Shown: piece by piece, positions 55,430 through 64,000 of the stretch
Layout: the number at the start of each line of letters is the position of its first letter
How positions within the stretch are numbered: the first letter of the stretch is position 1
DNA from: Apodemus sylvaticus
Taxonomy: Eukaryota; Chordata; Mammalia; Rodentia; Muridae
DNA: 64,000 nucleotides
Direction of reading: 5' to 3'
Assembly: GCF_947179515.1 (NCBI RefSeq)
Contig: NC_067473.1
Location: 80,179,626-80,243,625, forward strand
The notes under the pieces: model-generated
The model's database searches: none
What the model saw: only the letters and a program-made list of their open reading frames with translations
Told to the model about the DNA's origin: nothing
Program-made: the position numbers and the translations under genes

Positions 55430-55975
55430 ATGACAAATGATTTAGACTCTTCTAGGAAGAAAGCCTCTGGGATCATGTAGATTAGGTGGACTGAGGGGGA
55501 TGACTTCTGAATCTGGTGATTGACACAGGAAGACCTGCCCACTGTGGATGACTCCATTCCCTAGGCAGGGGATCCTGAACTGTGTAAGAGTGAAGAAGTG
55601 GGGTGGAGATACTACTTAGTGGTTAAGCGTACTTGCTGCTTTTGTAGAGGATCCAGGTTCTGTTCCCAGCATCTATATGGTGGCCCCAATCATCTGTAAC
55701 TCCAGTTACAGGGGATCCAACATCCTTTTCTGAGTTCCTGGGCACTACCCATGCACATGGTAGACATAAATAAATGCTAGCAAATTTACCCACACACAGA
55801 ATAAAAATGATTACAGAAAGAGTGAGGGCAGATCATGTATATACTTACTGTGCGCTCTTCTTGTTGGTGGGTGTGACCCGACCAATCCTCTCAAGCTCCT
55901 GTTGCTGTGACTTTTGTGAGCTGTGGCTCTGAAACCTACAACTGTGGATCCCAGTATTTTGTCACGGTAACAGAA
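55430..55975 (+). mobile_element. MaLR/MTE-like LTR split by a SINE
   Basis: GACAAATGATTTAGACTC...GCCCACTGTGGATGACTCC...GAACTGTGTAAGAGTGAAG is the 5' part. The 3' part resumes past 55816 (AGAGTGAGGGCAGATC...AATCCTCTCAAGCTCCTGTTGC...TTTTGTCACGGTAACAG). A SINE lies between. Confidence 0.6.
55604..55815 (+). mobile_element. B3 SINE nested in an LTR
   Basis: GGGGTGGAGATACTACTTAGTGGTTAAGCGTACTTGCTGC...AACTCCAGTTACAGGGGATCC...ACATAAATAAATGC is a B3. AAGAGTGAAG and AAGAGTGAGG flank it as target duplications. Confidence 0.85.
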
Positions 55976-55979
55976 AACA

Positions 55980-57150
55980 AAATGGAGACAAGCAAGGACC
56001 GTTTTTGGTATTCAAGCTCTTGTCTTATGTCCACGTAAGAAAGCCCACTTTGTGCTTTAAATAATAACACATTTATTAGTGTGTCCTTACATCTGAAATA
56101 GCAGGTTCCATGGTAAGGCTCCTGACTGCCATCTTTGCTCTACCCACATGCAGCTCAAGAGTGCCTTTGCAGAGAACTCCTTGGTGGATTAGACGGTGAG
56201 GATGCCTGGAAATTATAATTCAAACTGTCCTAATACAGTGATATAGTGCCATTCCCGGGAAACCAACGTGGCGCATGAAGCCTCCAGGCACAGTGCATGT
56301 GCCATTGGTTATGAGACAATCTTACACAAAAACATACCTTTCTGCTTTTGATAAAGGTTTTTAATGTTTCTCAGAATTGAATAATCATATAAACCTAAGA
56401 TTTTGTGAGTATTCCTGCCAAGAAACACTTTTAAGAAAAAGTAGGAGACATTGGTTTAGAGAAAATAATATATAAGTAACAATATGGCTGATATGTGTTG
56501 AGTTGAGAGCATAAAGTTCCTAAGGTGAAGTCCTAATGCCCTTGTAATATCTAAAATGTGGCTTATCTGGAGGTAAGGTAACGTCAAAAGGAGGTCGTTA
56601 TGGTGAGCACTTAACTCTTTGTGGTCAGTGTTCTTTTAAGAGATGAATAATACACAGGTACATTTAGAGGGAGGCTCTGTAAGGACACAGAAAGAAGATG
56701 TCAACGGGAGGGGCCGCAAGCGACAAAAGCCCCGGTGCCACCTTGATCTCACGTGCTTGCAGGCTACAGGATTGCAGACTAGTAATTTTGTTGTTGAAGC
56801 CACAGTCTGCGGTATTTTATTATGGCAGCCCCAGCAAACCAACACAACAGGCAAAGTACAGTCGTGGAGAAAGTTGAGGTGCCACCCAAGGGACTGGCAA
56901 AGACCTGGGCTTTGCCCGTTTCTCATTCTTCTAGTTTCTAGATGTCAGGAAATGGAGTCTTAGCGCCCTTGCCCTAACAGAGGCCAGAACACTGTCTCAA
57001 GTGAACCTGGGAGGCGATTGCAGTCCTGAGGATGCACTGTCGGGAACGTTTACCCGCCAGTTCAGACTTCAAGAACCACAGGGTAGGGCGTGTTTGCCAT
57101 TTTATGTCTGTAGAAATGGAACCTTTGATTGGATCTGTGACATCCACCAC
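55980..57150. other. No gene recognised (upstream of Mindy4)
   Basis: Mostly unique sequence. The 91-106-codon frames at 56.6-57.3 kb lack family features. Confidence 0.5.
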
Positions 57151-57420
57151 AAGAAGCCAGAGTCAGTCAATTCGGCGCCCAGAACTCATAGGCTAAGCCC
57201 CGCCTTCAGCTGCTGCACAGCAACTGGCGAAGAGAAGCGGCTTGGAGGATGCTCCTCCCCTCTCCCGCCCGCCTAGGTCGCTGGCTTCCCAGGAAGGGGA
57301 GGAGTTCTTCCTGGCGCGGATGCCACCGTCGCCAAGGCAACGTCGCTTTACTGGGCCCAACGGATTACGGGGGCCTGGGGCTGCAGGCGGCCGCGTGTCC
57401 TCGTGGGCAGCGCTAGCAGC
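57150..57420 (+). promoter_or_regulatory. Mindy4 promoter, GC-rich/CpG-containing
   Basis: GC content and CpG frequency rise sharply from about 57.17 kb to the ATG (CGGCGCCC, CGCGG, CGTCGC, GGCCGCG), unlike the flanking CpG-poor sequence. There is no TATA box near the ATG, which fits a CpG-type dispersed promoter. An inverted CCAAT (ATTGG) occurs near 57129 and an X-box-like motif at 57328-57341. The transcription start is not defined by sequence alone. Confidence 0.7.
57328..57341 (+). promoter_or_regulatory. RFX X-box-like motif upstream of Mindy4 ATG
   Basis: GTCGCCAAGGCAAC is an imperfect palindrome that fits the RFX X-box consensus GTNRCC-(0-3)-RGYAAC. It lies 80 nt upstream of the Mindy4 ATG. 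RFX factors drive many ciliary and testis genes. Whether the site is bound is unknown. Confidence 0.6.
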
Positions 57421-57483
57421 ATGGACAGTCTGTACGTGGAGGAGGTGGCCGCCTCCCTCGTCAGGGAGTTTCTTAGCAGAAAG
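57421..57483 (+). CDS. Mindy4: Mindy4 (Fam188b) coding exon 1, partial gene
   Basis: The ATG at 57421 opens MDSLYVEEVAASLVREFLSR, which matches the N-terminus of MINDY4 (FAM188B), a MINDY-family deubiquitinase for Lys48-linked ubiquitin chains. The exon ends in AAG with the donor GTAATG at 57484, phase 0, after residue 21. The frame stays open past the donor, but that reading no longer resembles the family, so it is intron. The remaining exons, including the catalytic Cys/His domain, lie beyond the window; I could not find exon 2 before 64 kb. The gene points right, away from Inmt, which agrees with the mouse order Inmt-Mindy4-Aqp1. Confidence 0.9.
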
Positions 57484-57645
57484 GTAATGTCTGGACACTC
57501 CGAAGCCCACGAGTATCCTCTAATGTTGGGGGCAATCAGTGGTTTTCCATCAGCATCTTTGCACCTTCGAGGGTGGGGGAGCATTCCACGCCTTCTGTTC
57601 GCCCCAGAGATTCCCCCAAGAGCGCCCCTTTCCCGGGACAGGGAA

Positions 57646-57664
57646 ACTACATTTCCCAGAAGCC
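57646..57664 (+). promoter_or_regulatory. GFY/ZNF143-like motif in Mindy4 intron 1
   Basis: ACTACATTTCCCAGAAGCC resembles the promoter motif ACTACA(A/T)TTCCCAGMATGC (the GFY/Staf-type element). It lies about 165 bp downstream of exon 1, within the promoter-proximal region. Function is inferred only from motif similarity and position. Confidence 0.45.
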
Positions 57665-57966
57665 AGACCTTCCCAAAGCGAGGACACTTCCACAAAGCCA
57701 GGCCGGCGCTTGCTTGGCTGCCCTCCCCTGGTCTCCTCTGTCTCAGCAGTGCCAGATTGGCAAAGGTGACGGATCAGAGCAAGTTCACCCAGCCAGGGGC
57801 ACAGGACGTGTCTGTAGGAAAGAACTTTCCCAAAGGAAAGTTCTGGACAGCCAGTCCTTTTGATCATTTTAATCAAGGATGGAAATTCCAGCTGCTGAAT
57901 GAGCTTTTGTGGGAGAATTATGTAAATTCTCTACTGCCTCTTCCCAGAAGAGTTTTCAAAGTGTTT

Positions 57967-58097
57967 ACAAGTTAGGAGGTTCTTGGGGAGGGAGTATGGG
58001 ATAGGGAGTTTTCAGAGGGGTAACGAGGAAAGGGGAGACCATTTGAAATGTAAATAAAGCAAATATCTAATTTAAAAAAAAAAAAACAAGTTAGGAG
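57967..58097 (+). mobile_element. Short L1 3'-end fragment with 12-bp target duplications
   Basis: GGGATAGGGAGTTTTCAGAGG...GACCATTTGAAATGTAAATAAAGCAAATATC plus poly-A is the extreme 3' end of an L1Md-type element (about 107 bp). ACAAGTTAGGAG is repeated exactly at 57967-57978 and 58086-58097. A severely 5'-truncated insertion about 0.5 kb into Mindy4 intron 1. Confidence 0.95.
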
Positions 58098-58099
58098 AT

Positions 58100-59145
58100 T
58101 TTTGAGTCCCACATGAGGATCTAGGAGAGGAAGGTAGGTTCCCGGAGCGGCACATTGGCTTGTCTTTTACACGAAGAGGCTGGGGACTATGCACTAGGGG
58201 CCTGTACTTCCACATGATGTCATATTGAGTTGGCCCATGGGGGCACTAATATGAGATTTGAAGCATGCACTTCCTCCTATGTTTTATATCTAAAAAAGTG
58301 TGTGTGTTTGCATGGAACAAAGGGTAAGGATTTGAGATCGGACGGTGGAAGTTTGAGTATGTGTTATTAGTTTGAAATGCAAGTTTGACATGACTACCTC
58401 ATCTTCTCTCTAACACAGGAACTTTCACCGTCCTCTCATGCCTGATGTATAGTCAGCATTAGTGATAACAGGCAGTGCCCGTGCGTTATACTGGATACTT
58501 ACATACAACATGCACATAGGTGTTCAACTTCATACTTGTTTTGCCGCTCTATACCAGCTCTGACCGTACCTGGTTTGAAATGCCTGTGTGCTTCTTATAA
58601 GTTATTTTTATTTGGAAAAATTGTCATGCATCTGGCTTCACGGCCTCTGCGTTGACTCTCTGCCACTGAGCCCTTGATGCAGTTTGGACGACCCGTGCCA
58701 CAGGCTTGGAGGCTGATTGCTGCTGCTGTTTAAGTCTGGGTACTAGATTTAGAAGGGTCAGAGAGGCCTTCCGTTCTTGAGTGATCCAGAACTCTCTCTG
58801 ACATCCTGAGGCCTTACGGCTTGGCCCAAGCTTACATCCTCACGTTTGCTTCTCAATTCTTTTTCATGTTTTCTTTGATCTCTTCTGGCTCAAGACAAGG
58901 CCGGTTTCTTCCCAGGCTCTTCAGATCATTCCCATGATCAGAATTGATCAGGAATGTCCTTGACTCACCTCGACTGCTTGCCGGTTGGTACTTACATTAC
59001 AGCAGTCACCTTGTTTCACCCCCTAGACAGAGACACCAAGCTGACCTCTCAACAGGGTGACACCTCAGAAACCATCTACCGGCCTGGCCTTCTCTTCCTC
59101 CCATGGTTTATATCTAAAAGTATAAAGAGAGGCGTCTTTATTTAC
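58100..59145. other. Unique intronic sequence
   Basis: No exon or repeat recognised. Confidence 0.5.
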
Positions 59146-59149
59146 TACC

Positions 59150-59580
59150 TGTGCTAGCTAGATTTTTGTCAATATGGCATAAGCTAAAGTTATCTGAGAG
59201 GAGGGAACCTCAGTTTTTTTTTGTTTGTTTTTTTGTTTTTGTTTTTTTTAAATGCCTCTGTAAGATCGGGCTATAGGCAAGCCTCTAGGGCATTTCGTTA
59301 ATTACTGATTGATGAGGACGGGCCAAGTCCCTTATGGATGGTGCCATTCCTGGGCTGGTGGTCCTGTATTCCATATGAATACAGGTTGTTTAGGCTGAGC
59401 AAGCCCTGAAGAGCAAGCCAGTAAGTTGCATCCTTCCATGATGCTCTGCATGGAAACTCCTGCCTCTGTGTTCCTGTTCCGATTTCCTTCAGTGATATGA
59501 AAGTGTAAGCCACATGCCCCTGTCCCCCAAAATGCTTTGGTTATGATGTTTTGGCAGAGCACTAGAAACCCTAACTAAAG
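59150..59580 (+). mobile_element. MaLR LTR (MT-like), sense
   Basis: TGTGCTAGCTAGATTTTTGTCAATATGGC...TTAATTACTGATTGATGAGG...CCTGGGCTGGTGGTCCTG...TAGAAACCCTAACTAAAG is a full MaLR LTR with an internal T/G-rich slippage run (about 59213-59250). Confidence 0.85.
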
Positions 59581-59647
59581 TCGCAGAGAGCAAGCACTAT
59601 GGGCGAGGGCAACTGCTTATGTTACTGGGGTTGGGGCTGGGGTAGCT

Positions 59648-59785
59648 CTGAGACAGGGACACCTTTACATTACCCAGGCTGTCTTTAAGCTCTCTGTGTA
59701 GCCCAGACTGTCTTTAAACTCTCAATCCTCCTGCCTCTGACTCCTGTGTTCGGAAATATGGGTGCATACCAGCGTGTGCAGTCAT
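59648..59785 (-). mobile_element. Old B1/PB1-like fragment, antisense, internally duplicated
   Basis: GAGACAGGGACACC...CCAGGCTGTCTTTAAGCTCTCTGTGTAGCCCAGACTGTCTTTAAACTCTCAATCCTCCTGCCTCTG resembles reverse B1 with a repeated CAGACTGTCTTTAAACTCTC unit. Confidence 0.55.
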
Positions 59786-59904
59786 AATTCCTTTTCTCAT
59801 TGCTTCTGCTCTGGGGCAGAGACCTTGTGATCACCACAGGCCTTTGTGCAACTAGTTCCCACCCTGTGTGTACCTCCTAGACGGCAATTGATCATCTCAA
59901 ATGT

Positions 59905-60450
59905 TCTGTATTAGTTTGGGTTCTCTAGAGTCACAGAACGTATAGATAGTCTTTATATAGTTAGGGAATTTGTCAATAACTTACAGTCTATAGTCCAACT
60001 CCCCAACAATGATCAGCAGCAGCTGTGGATGGAAGTCCAAGGATCTAGCAGTTTCTCAGTCCCACGAGACAAGCAGGCAAGGAAGAGTGAGAGAGGGCGT
60101 CTTCCTTCTTCCAATGTCCTTATATATCTCCAGCAGAGGGTGTAGCCCAGATTAAAGGCTGTAGGTCTCCAACAGAGTGTATGGCCCAGATTATTGGGGT
60201 GTGGGTCTCCATCAGAGGGTGTGGCCCAGATTAAAGGTGTGTGCATCCATGCTTTTAATCCCAAATGATCTTGAACTCGGAGATCTCCTTGTCTTAGCCA
60301 CTATGCTTCAAGGTCTCCATGCCAAGATCCAGGTCAGAAACTTTTATCTCTGAGCCTCCAAATTAGGATCATAGGTGAGCCTTCCAATTCTAGACTGTAG
60401 TTCATTCCAGATATAGTCAAGTTGACAACCAGGAATAGCCACTACATGTT
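59905..60450 (-). mobile_element. LTR-like rodent repeat, antisense, with internal 39-bp tandem
   Basis: TTAGTTTGGGTTCTCTAGAGTCACAGAACG...AACTTACAGTCTATAGTCC...AGTTGACAACCAGGAATAGCCACTACA is a familiar mouse LTR-like repeat. At 60128-60246 three copies of a ~39-bp unit (CTCCAGCAGAGGGTGTAGCCCAG-type) occur in tandem. Confidence 0.6.
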
Positions 60451-60464
60451 CCTAACCATCCTGA

Positions 60465-60580
60465 TAGTAAGATATGTATACTTACATTATTCCTTTTCAT
60501 ATAAGAGTGCTGTGAGACAAGGAAGCAAAGAAACTTGCCCAGGGTGAGCAGGCTAGACCATGACATAGCCTTGCCCTGAG
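60465..60580 (+). mobile_element. MIR-like fragment
   Basis: AAGCAAAGAAACTTGCCCAGGGTGAGCAGGC...TAGCCTTGCCCTGAGCC fits the MIR core. Confidence 0.6.
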
Positions 60581-61804
60581 CCCTCCCCTAGCAGCCTTCC
60601 AGAACGCTGTGTGTAACCCGGCTAGCCCTCAGACCCGTCTCCGCTTTAGCATTTCCCAAAATCCATCCTCTAGCATGTGATCTGCCCTCAGGAGACCTCA
60701 TGATGCCTCCTGGCCATTTCAGGGTCCTGGAAGTGACTTCTGGTGCCCCAAGTTCCTGTGTCATTGGCTTCTCTCCTTCAGTGTGGCATGACCTCCATCC
60801 GTCTGCTACTTGTCTTCCCCATGGTCATGCCACAGGCCTGTCCCGTTCCAGCTTTCCACATGCCCTCATTTCTCAGTTATTTTCCTTCTCAGTCCCAAAC
60901 TGTTCTACAGTAGCAGTCCATTGTCCCCACCGGTGTTTCACAGTCCCAGCCCCAATCTAAGACCTTCTCGCCTCTTTCTCTCACTTCATTATAACTCCAT
61001 GGTCTGCAGTGGGCGTGGCTTTCTTATCTTCTCACCTTTAGTTACACCCCCTCTGCTCTGGGGGAAATTAAATTTGTCCTGCTTCATGCCCACACCACTG
61101 AGCTGAACTGGATTGTACAAAGATACCTCCATGTTGATGGCTGCACCTTAAACCCGTGGCCACTTAATGACATGGCGCTTCCCAGGGGCAGGCCCACTGG
61201 CTGCCCCCTGTAGCCTGTTTCCCTCTCAAATGCTGCGTGACCTTTCCGCACATCTCCAGCTTTCCATTCATTTTCCCTCAGAGGACAGAGACAGTCAGGA
61301 AAATGAGTGTCCCCCAGGCCGCTCCCACCTCCACCCCACCAACCCTCCAGGCCTGAGCCCCGCTGTGTCATCATGCTCAAGAACATGGCCCTGAGCATCC
61401 CCACTGTGGGCGTGTGCTCCTTTCTCCACTGGGGCATCCACTCAGCACATCTCCACACTGGGACTCAGCCTGGACCCCAGTCTACTGCAGTCACTGTCTT
61501 CTCCCCGTTGTAGTAAACCCAGTGAAAGAGCTGTGGTCCTGTAACCCTCAGTCCGCCTTCACTCCTTCAGCCCAGTCCATGGATTTCACTGGCATCACCT
61601 TTACTAAGGCCTCCTCATCCCTCTGGCTCTGAAGTGTCCGCATCCTTCATCTGACTCCCACTACCTGTTCCGGCCCTTTCTCCTCATTCCTGGTGGCTTT
61701 TCTTCGTACTGTTTGTTGAGTGCTTCTCTTTTCCCCAACAGTGAGTGCTGTGTAGCAAATCGGCTCAAAGACTGTCTCTGGTCTTCCTTCTTTTCTGCAT
61801 CTCT

Positions 61805-61968
61805 TTGTGTGTGTGTGTGTGTGTGTTTGAGACAGAGTTTCTCTGTGTAGCCCTGGCTGTCCTGGAACTCACTCTGTAGACCAGGCTGGCCCCGAACTCA
61901 GAAATCCGCCTGCCTGCCTCTGCCTCCCAAGTGCTGGGATTAGAGGCGTGCACCACCACTGCCTGGCC
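61805..61968 (-). mobile_element. B1 SINE, antisense, with (TG)n
   Basis: A short (TG)n leads into TTGAGACAGAGTTTCTCTGTGTAGCCCTGGCTGTCC...GGGATTAGAGGCGTGCACCACCACTGCCTGGC, a near-complete B1 in reverse. Confidence 0.95.
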
Positions 61969-62580
61969 TTCTTAAGGCATCTCAGCCTGCTGTATGCTGT
62001 CTATAACATGGCAGCTCCAGAATGTCTTCTCTGGCTGAGCTCTCCCTGAGTTCCTGCCTTCTTATCATCTGGGATACTTGTGATGTCTGTGACGTCTCCA
62101 CTAACTTCTCTTTCTCGCATCCAGTGTGTTTGTGCTAGTGTTTCTGTTCACGTTTCCAACACTAAACACACACGTTTTTCCTCTCCGCCAGCCAGGTCTC
62201 CAGCTCCTGGATGCGAGCTGGCCGTCCCACACTTGCAGCACGGCTCAGAGTTAGTATGGAGCCCGCAGGTTGGGGGCTCACTCCCCCCCCCTTATCCTCC
62301 CATCCACTCCATCAGCTTTACCACCAGAGCATAGAGAGAACGGAATCTTCTCTCAGGACCTCTGTGTTTGATGCCCTGCTTCAAGCTGCTCCTGCCTTCC
62401 ATGTAGATTGTGTGACTCACCCAATAACCTTTAGATGGTCACTGCTCAATTCCTTGTCCGCACATCTGTTTTCACTTCAGCAGCCAAGTTCTTCAGTCTG
62501 GCATTCCTCTCTTTAACTTTTTTTTGTTGTCTTAATCCTCAGGCTGTAGGTGCCCTTTCTGTTTATTTTTCCATGTAGCT

Positions 62581-62601
62581 GTGTGTGTGTGTGTGTGTGT
62601 G
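62581..62601. repeat. (TG)n microsatellite
   Basis: About 10 TG units. Confidence 0.95.
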
Positions 62602-62634
62602 TACACTTACTTATGTGCTCACATGTGTGTGTTG

Positions 62635-62921
62635 GTGCATATGTGTATTGCCAGCATGTGTGCACAGGTGTGTGGAAGTTCAGGTTGAGATCAAGTGCCT
62701 CCCTCCAGCTCACTTCGCCTTACATGTTGAGGCAGGTCTCTCAGTTGAACTTACCAACTTGGCTAGTTTAACTATCTACCTTGGGAATCCCCCAGCCCTG
62801 CCTCTGCCTTCCAAGTGCTAGGATTACAGGAGGGCCTCACACCCACCCAGGATTTATGTGGGTGCTTGGTATCAGAACTGCAGTCTCCATACCTTATTCA
62901 CTTGCCATCTCCACAGCCTCT
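62635..62921 (-). mobile_element. B4-like SINE, antisense
   Basis: GTGTGGAAGTTCAGGTTGAGATCAAGTGCC...AGGCAGGTCTCTCAGTTGAAC...CTCTGCCTTCCAAGTGCTAGGATTACAGG...GGTATCAGAACTGCAGTCTCC...CACTTGCCATCTCCACAGCC contains the reverse B1-like and tRNA-like halves of a B4. Confidence 0.75.
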
Positions 62922-63611
62922 GGGTGACCTTTCTGGCTGTATCTCCTGTCACTTTGTCCTGAAGCTCTGGATTCCCTGCTCTTGAAACTGCCGAAGGAGC
63001 TTTTGTACTTGCTGTCCCTTGTATGTGCCCCCCAAGTGCCTCCAGGGCCTGCTCTCTGACTCTCCTAATGTCTCTGTTTCACAGTCACATGACCAAGGGA
63101 TCACTTCGTGACTACTTTCTATAGCAGTTCCCCCCAGACCTCTCCTGGCCTTCTCTATTTATCTGTATCTCCCCTCCCCCTTTATAGACCCCCCCTTAGC
63201 CTGGTTATGTCCTCCTCCATAGCCTGGAAGCTGGAGTTTAATCTGTTAACTCCTCTGCTCGTGTTTGGACCACTGGACCAAGGGCGAGCACATGGTTAAT
63301 GCTCAACAAGTAGCTGTATTAAAGAAGTCATGCCCCGGCTTCATAGTCCCCTGCTTTGCTCTACGGTGTACATTTTTGCGATGGACAGACTGTTCTGTCA
63401 TCATGGCCTGCTTCCATAGCATGCTAGCTTGCCTTCCTTCTTTACCTCCTGTACCAGGATCAGAGCCTTGCACAGCATGGCTGCAGGGCAAACCTTAGCT
63501 GAGTGAAGAGAGTGGGACTCACTCCCACAGGGTGCCTGTAACTGACTACCCCACTGGTTCTGTGTGGTGATATGCTTCAGAGCCAGCTTGGGGAGCATGC
63601 CTTTTTAATTT

Positions 63612-63656
63612 GTGTGTGTGTGTGTGTACTTGTATGTACTTGTGTACACTTGTGTG
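63612..63656. repeat. (TG)n-rich tract
   Basis: TGTGTGTG with TACTTG interruptions. Confidence 0.9.
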
Positions 63657-63818
63657 TTAGATGCTCTGAGACTTGGTGAGTCTGAGGCAGGTAATCAGCG
63701 AAGAATCATCATCTCTGGATGCTCCCTATCATGTTGGTTGGTGAAAATCAGGACAATTAAGGGTGTAGAATGCAGGTAGTTGCTTCTGGGCCTTCCTTCT
63801 TTTTCTCTAGAGGCGCGT

Positions 63819-63819
<1 letters not shown>

Positions 63820-63868
<49 letters not shown>
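63820..63868. repeat. (CA)n microsatellite
   Basis: About 24 uninterrupted CA units. Confidence 0.97.
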
Positions 63869-63871
<3 letters not shown>

Positions 63872-64000
63872 GCTTTCCCTTAAGACCGCATTCACTTTCT
63901 CTGGGTCAACACCATGACTGCCTGCATCTCACTTTTTTTTTTTTTTTAAATAAAACTCATGGCAAGCAGTGAGTTTGGTCTTGTTCTCTAGCAGCTGGAG

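Larger units (their letters stand above)
57484..64000 (+). other. Mindy4: Mindy4 intron 1 (start only)
   Basis: Everything from the exon 1 donor to the window end is assigned to intron 1, because no segment encodes the expected next residues. Apart from the repeats listed separately, 58.1-59.1 kb, 60.6-61.8 kb and 62.0-62.5 kb look like unique non-coding sequence. Confidence 0.7.

Noticed and set aside
57403..57975. 190-codon frame through Mindy4 exon 1
   Set aside because: Only the first 21 codons after the true ATG match the family; the rest reads through a good GTAATG donor into intron.
60128..60246. Regularly spaced repeats suggestive of a CRISPR array
   Set aside because: Units are contiguous with no unique spacers, and the genome is mammalian.
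60013..60264. 83-codon frame with internal peptide repeats (NLGHTLCW-like)
   Set aside because: Reflects the 39-bp DNA tandem inside an LTR-like repeat, not a repeat protein.

Overview
This is mammalian genomic DNA from a murine rodent, Mus or a close relative. The evidence is dense lineage-specific repeats: B1, B2, B3, B4-like and ID SINEs, many MT/ORR1-like MaLR LTRs, an L1Md-type LINE, and long (CA)n, (GA)n and (CTTT)n microsatellites. Two protein-coding loci can be recognised: Inmt (complete, minus strand) and the first exon of Mindy4 (plus strand). Their order and spacing fit the mouse Crhr2-Inmt-Mindy4-Aqp1 neighbourhood. Several residues of the Inmt protein differ from the house-mouse protein as I remember it, so this may be another Mus species or a related murine, not the laboratory mouse; that point rests on memory.

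Layout. 1-25.8 kb is intergenic and contains no exon I can recognise. It holds SINEs, MaLR LTRs, a MIR split by a later LTR-like insertion, a 5'-truncated L1 with a long uninterrupted ORF2 remnant (15.4-17.9 kb), a 33-bp perfect inverted repeat (8.7/9.25 kb) and a larger imperfect inverted duplication (13.4-14.1 kb). 25.8-30.15 kb is Inmt: three coding exons of 157, 208 and 430 nt, canonical splice sites, a TATA box, an ATTAAA polyadenylation signal and a 264-residue product. 30.2-57 kb is the spacer between the two genes. It contains an ERVK-type LTR followed by a tRNA-Phe-like primer-binding site (32.0-32.5 kb), several MaLR LTRs with probable internal sequence, a ~730-bp TG/TATG tract, a ~490-bp homopurine tract, a C-rich quadruplex-forming tract and many SINEs. 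57.15-57.48 kb is the GC-rich promoter and first coding exon of Mindy4, with an RFX X-box-like motif just upstream of the ATG. 57.5-64 kb is Mindy4 intron 1: a small L1 3' fragment with clear target-site duplications, further LTRs and SINEs. I did not find exon 2.

How it works together. Inmt encodes a cytosolic S-adenosylmethionine-dependent amine N-methyltransferase. Mindy4 encodes a MINDY-family deubiquitinase. The genes are arranged head to head about 27 kb apart and have no obvious functional link. In human the two are neighbours on the same strand and can form an INMT-MINDY4 readthrough; the divergent orientation here rules that out. I see no bacterial-type system, CRISPR array or clearly new multi-gene system. 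The points worth a second look are structural and regulatory: inverted repeats, long low-complexity tracts, LTRs near Inmt, and promoter motifs at Mindy4.
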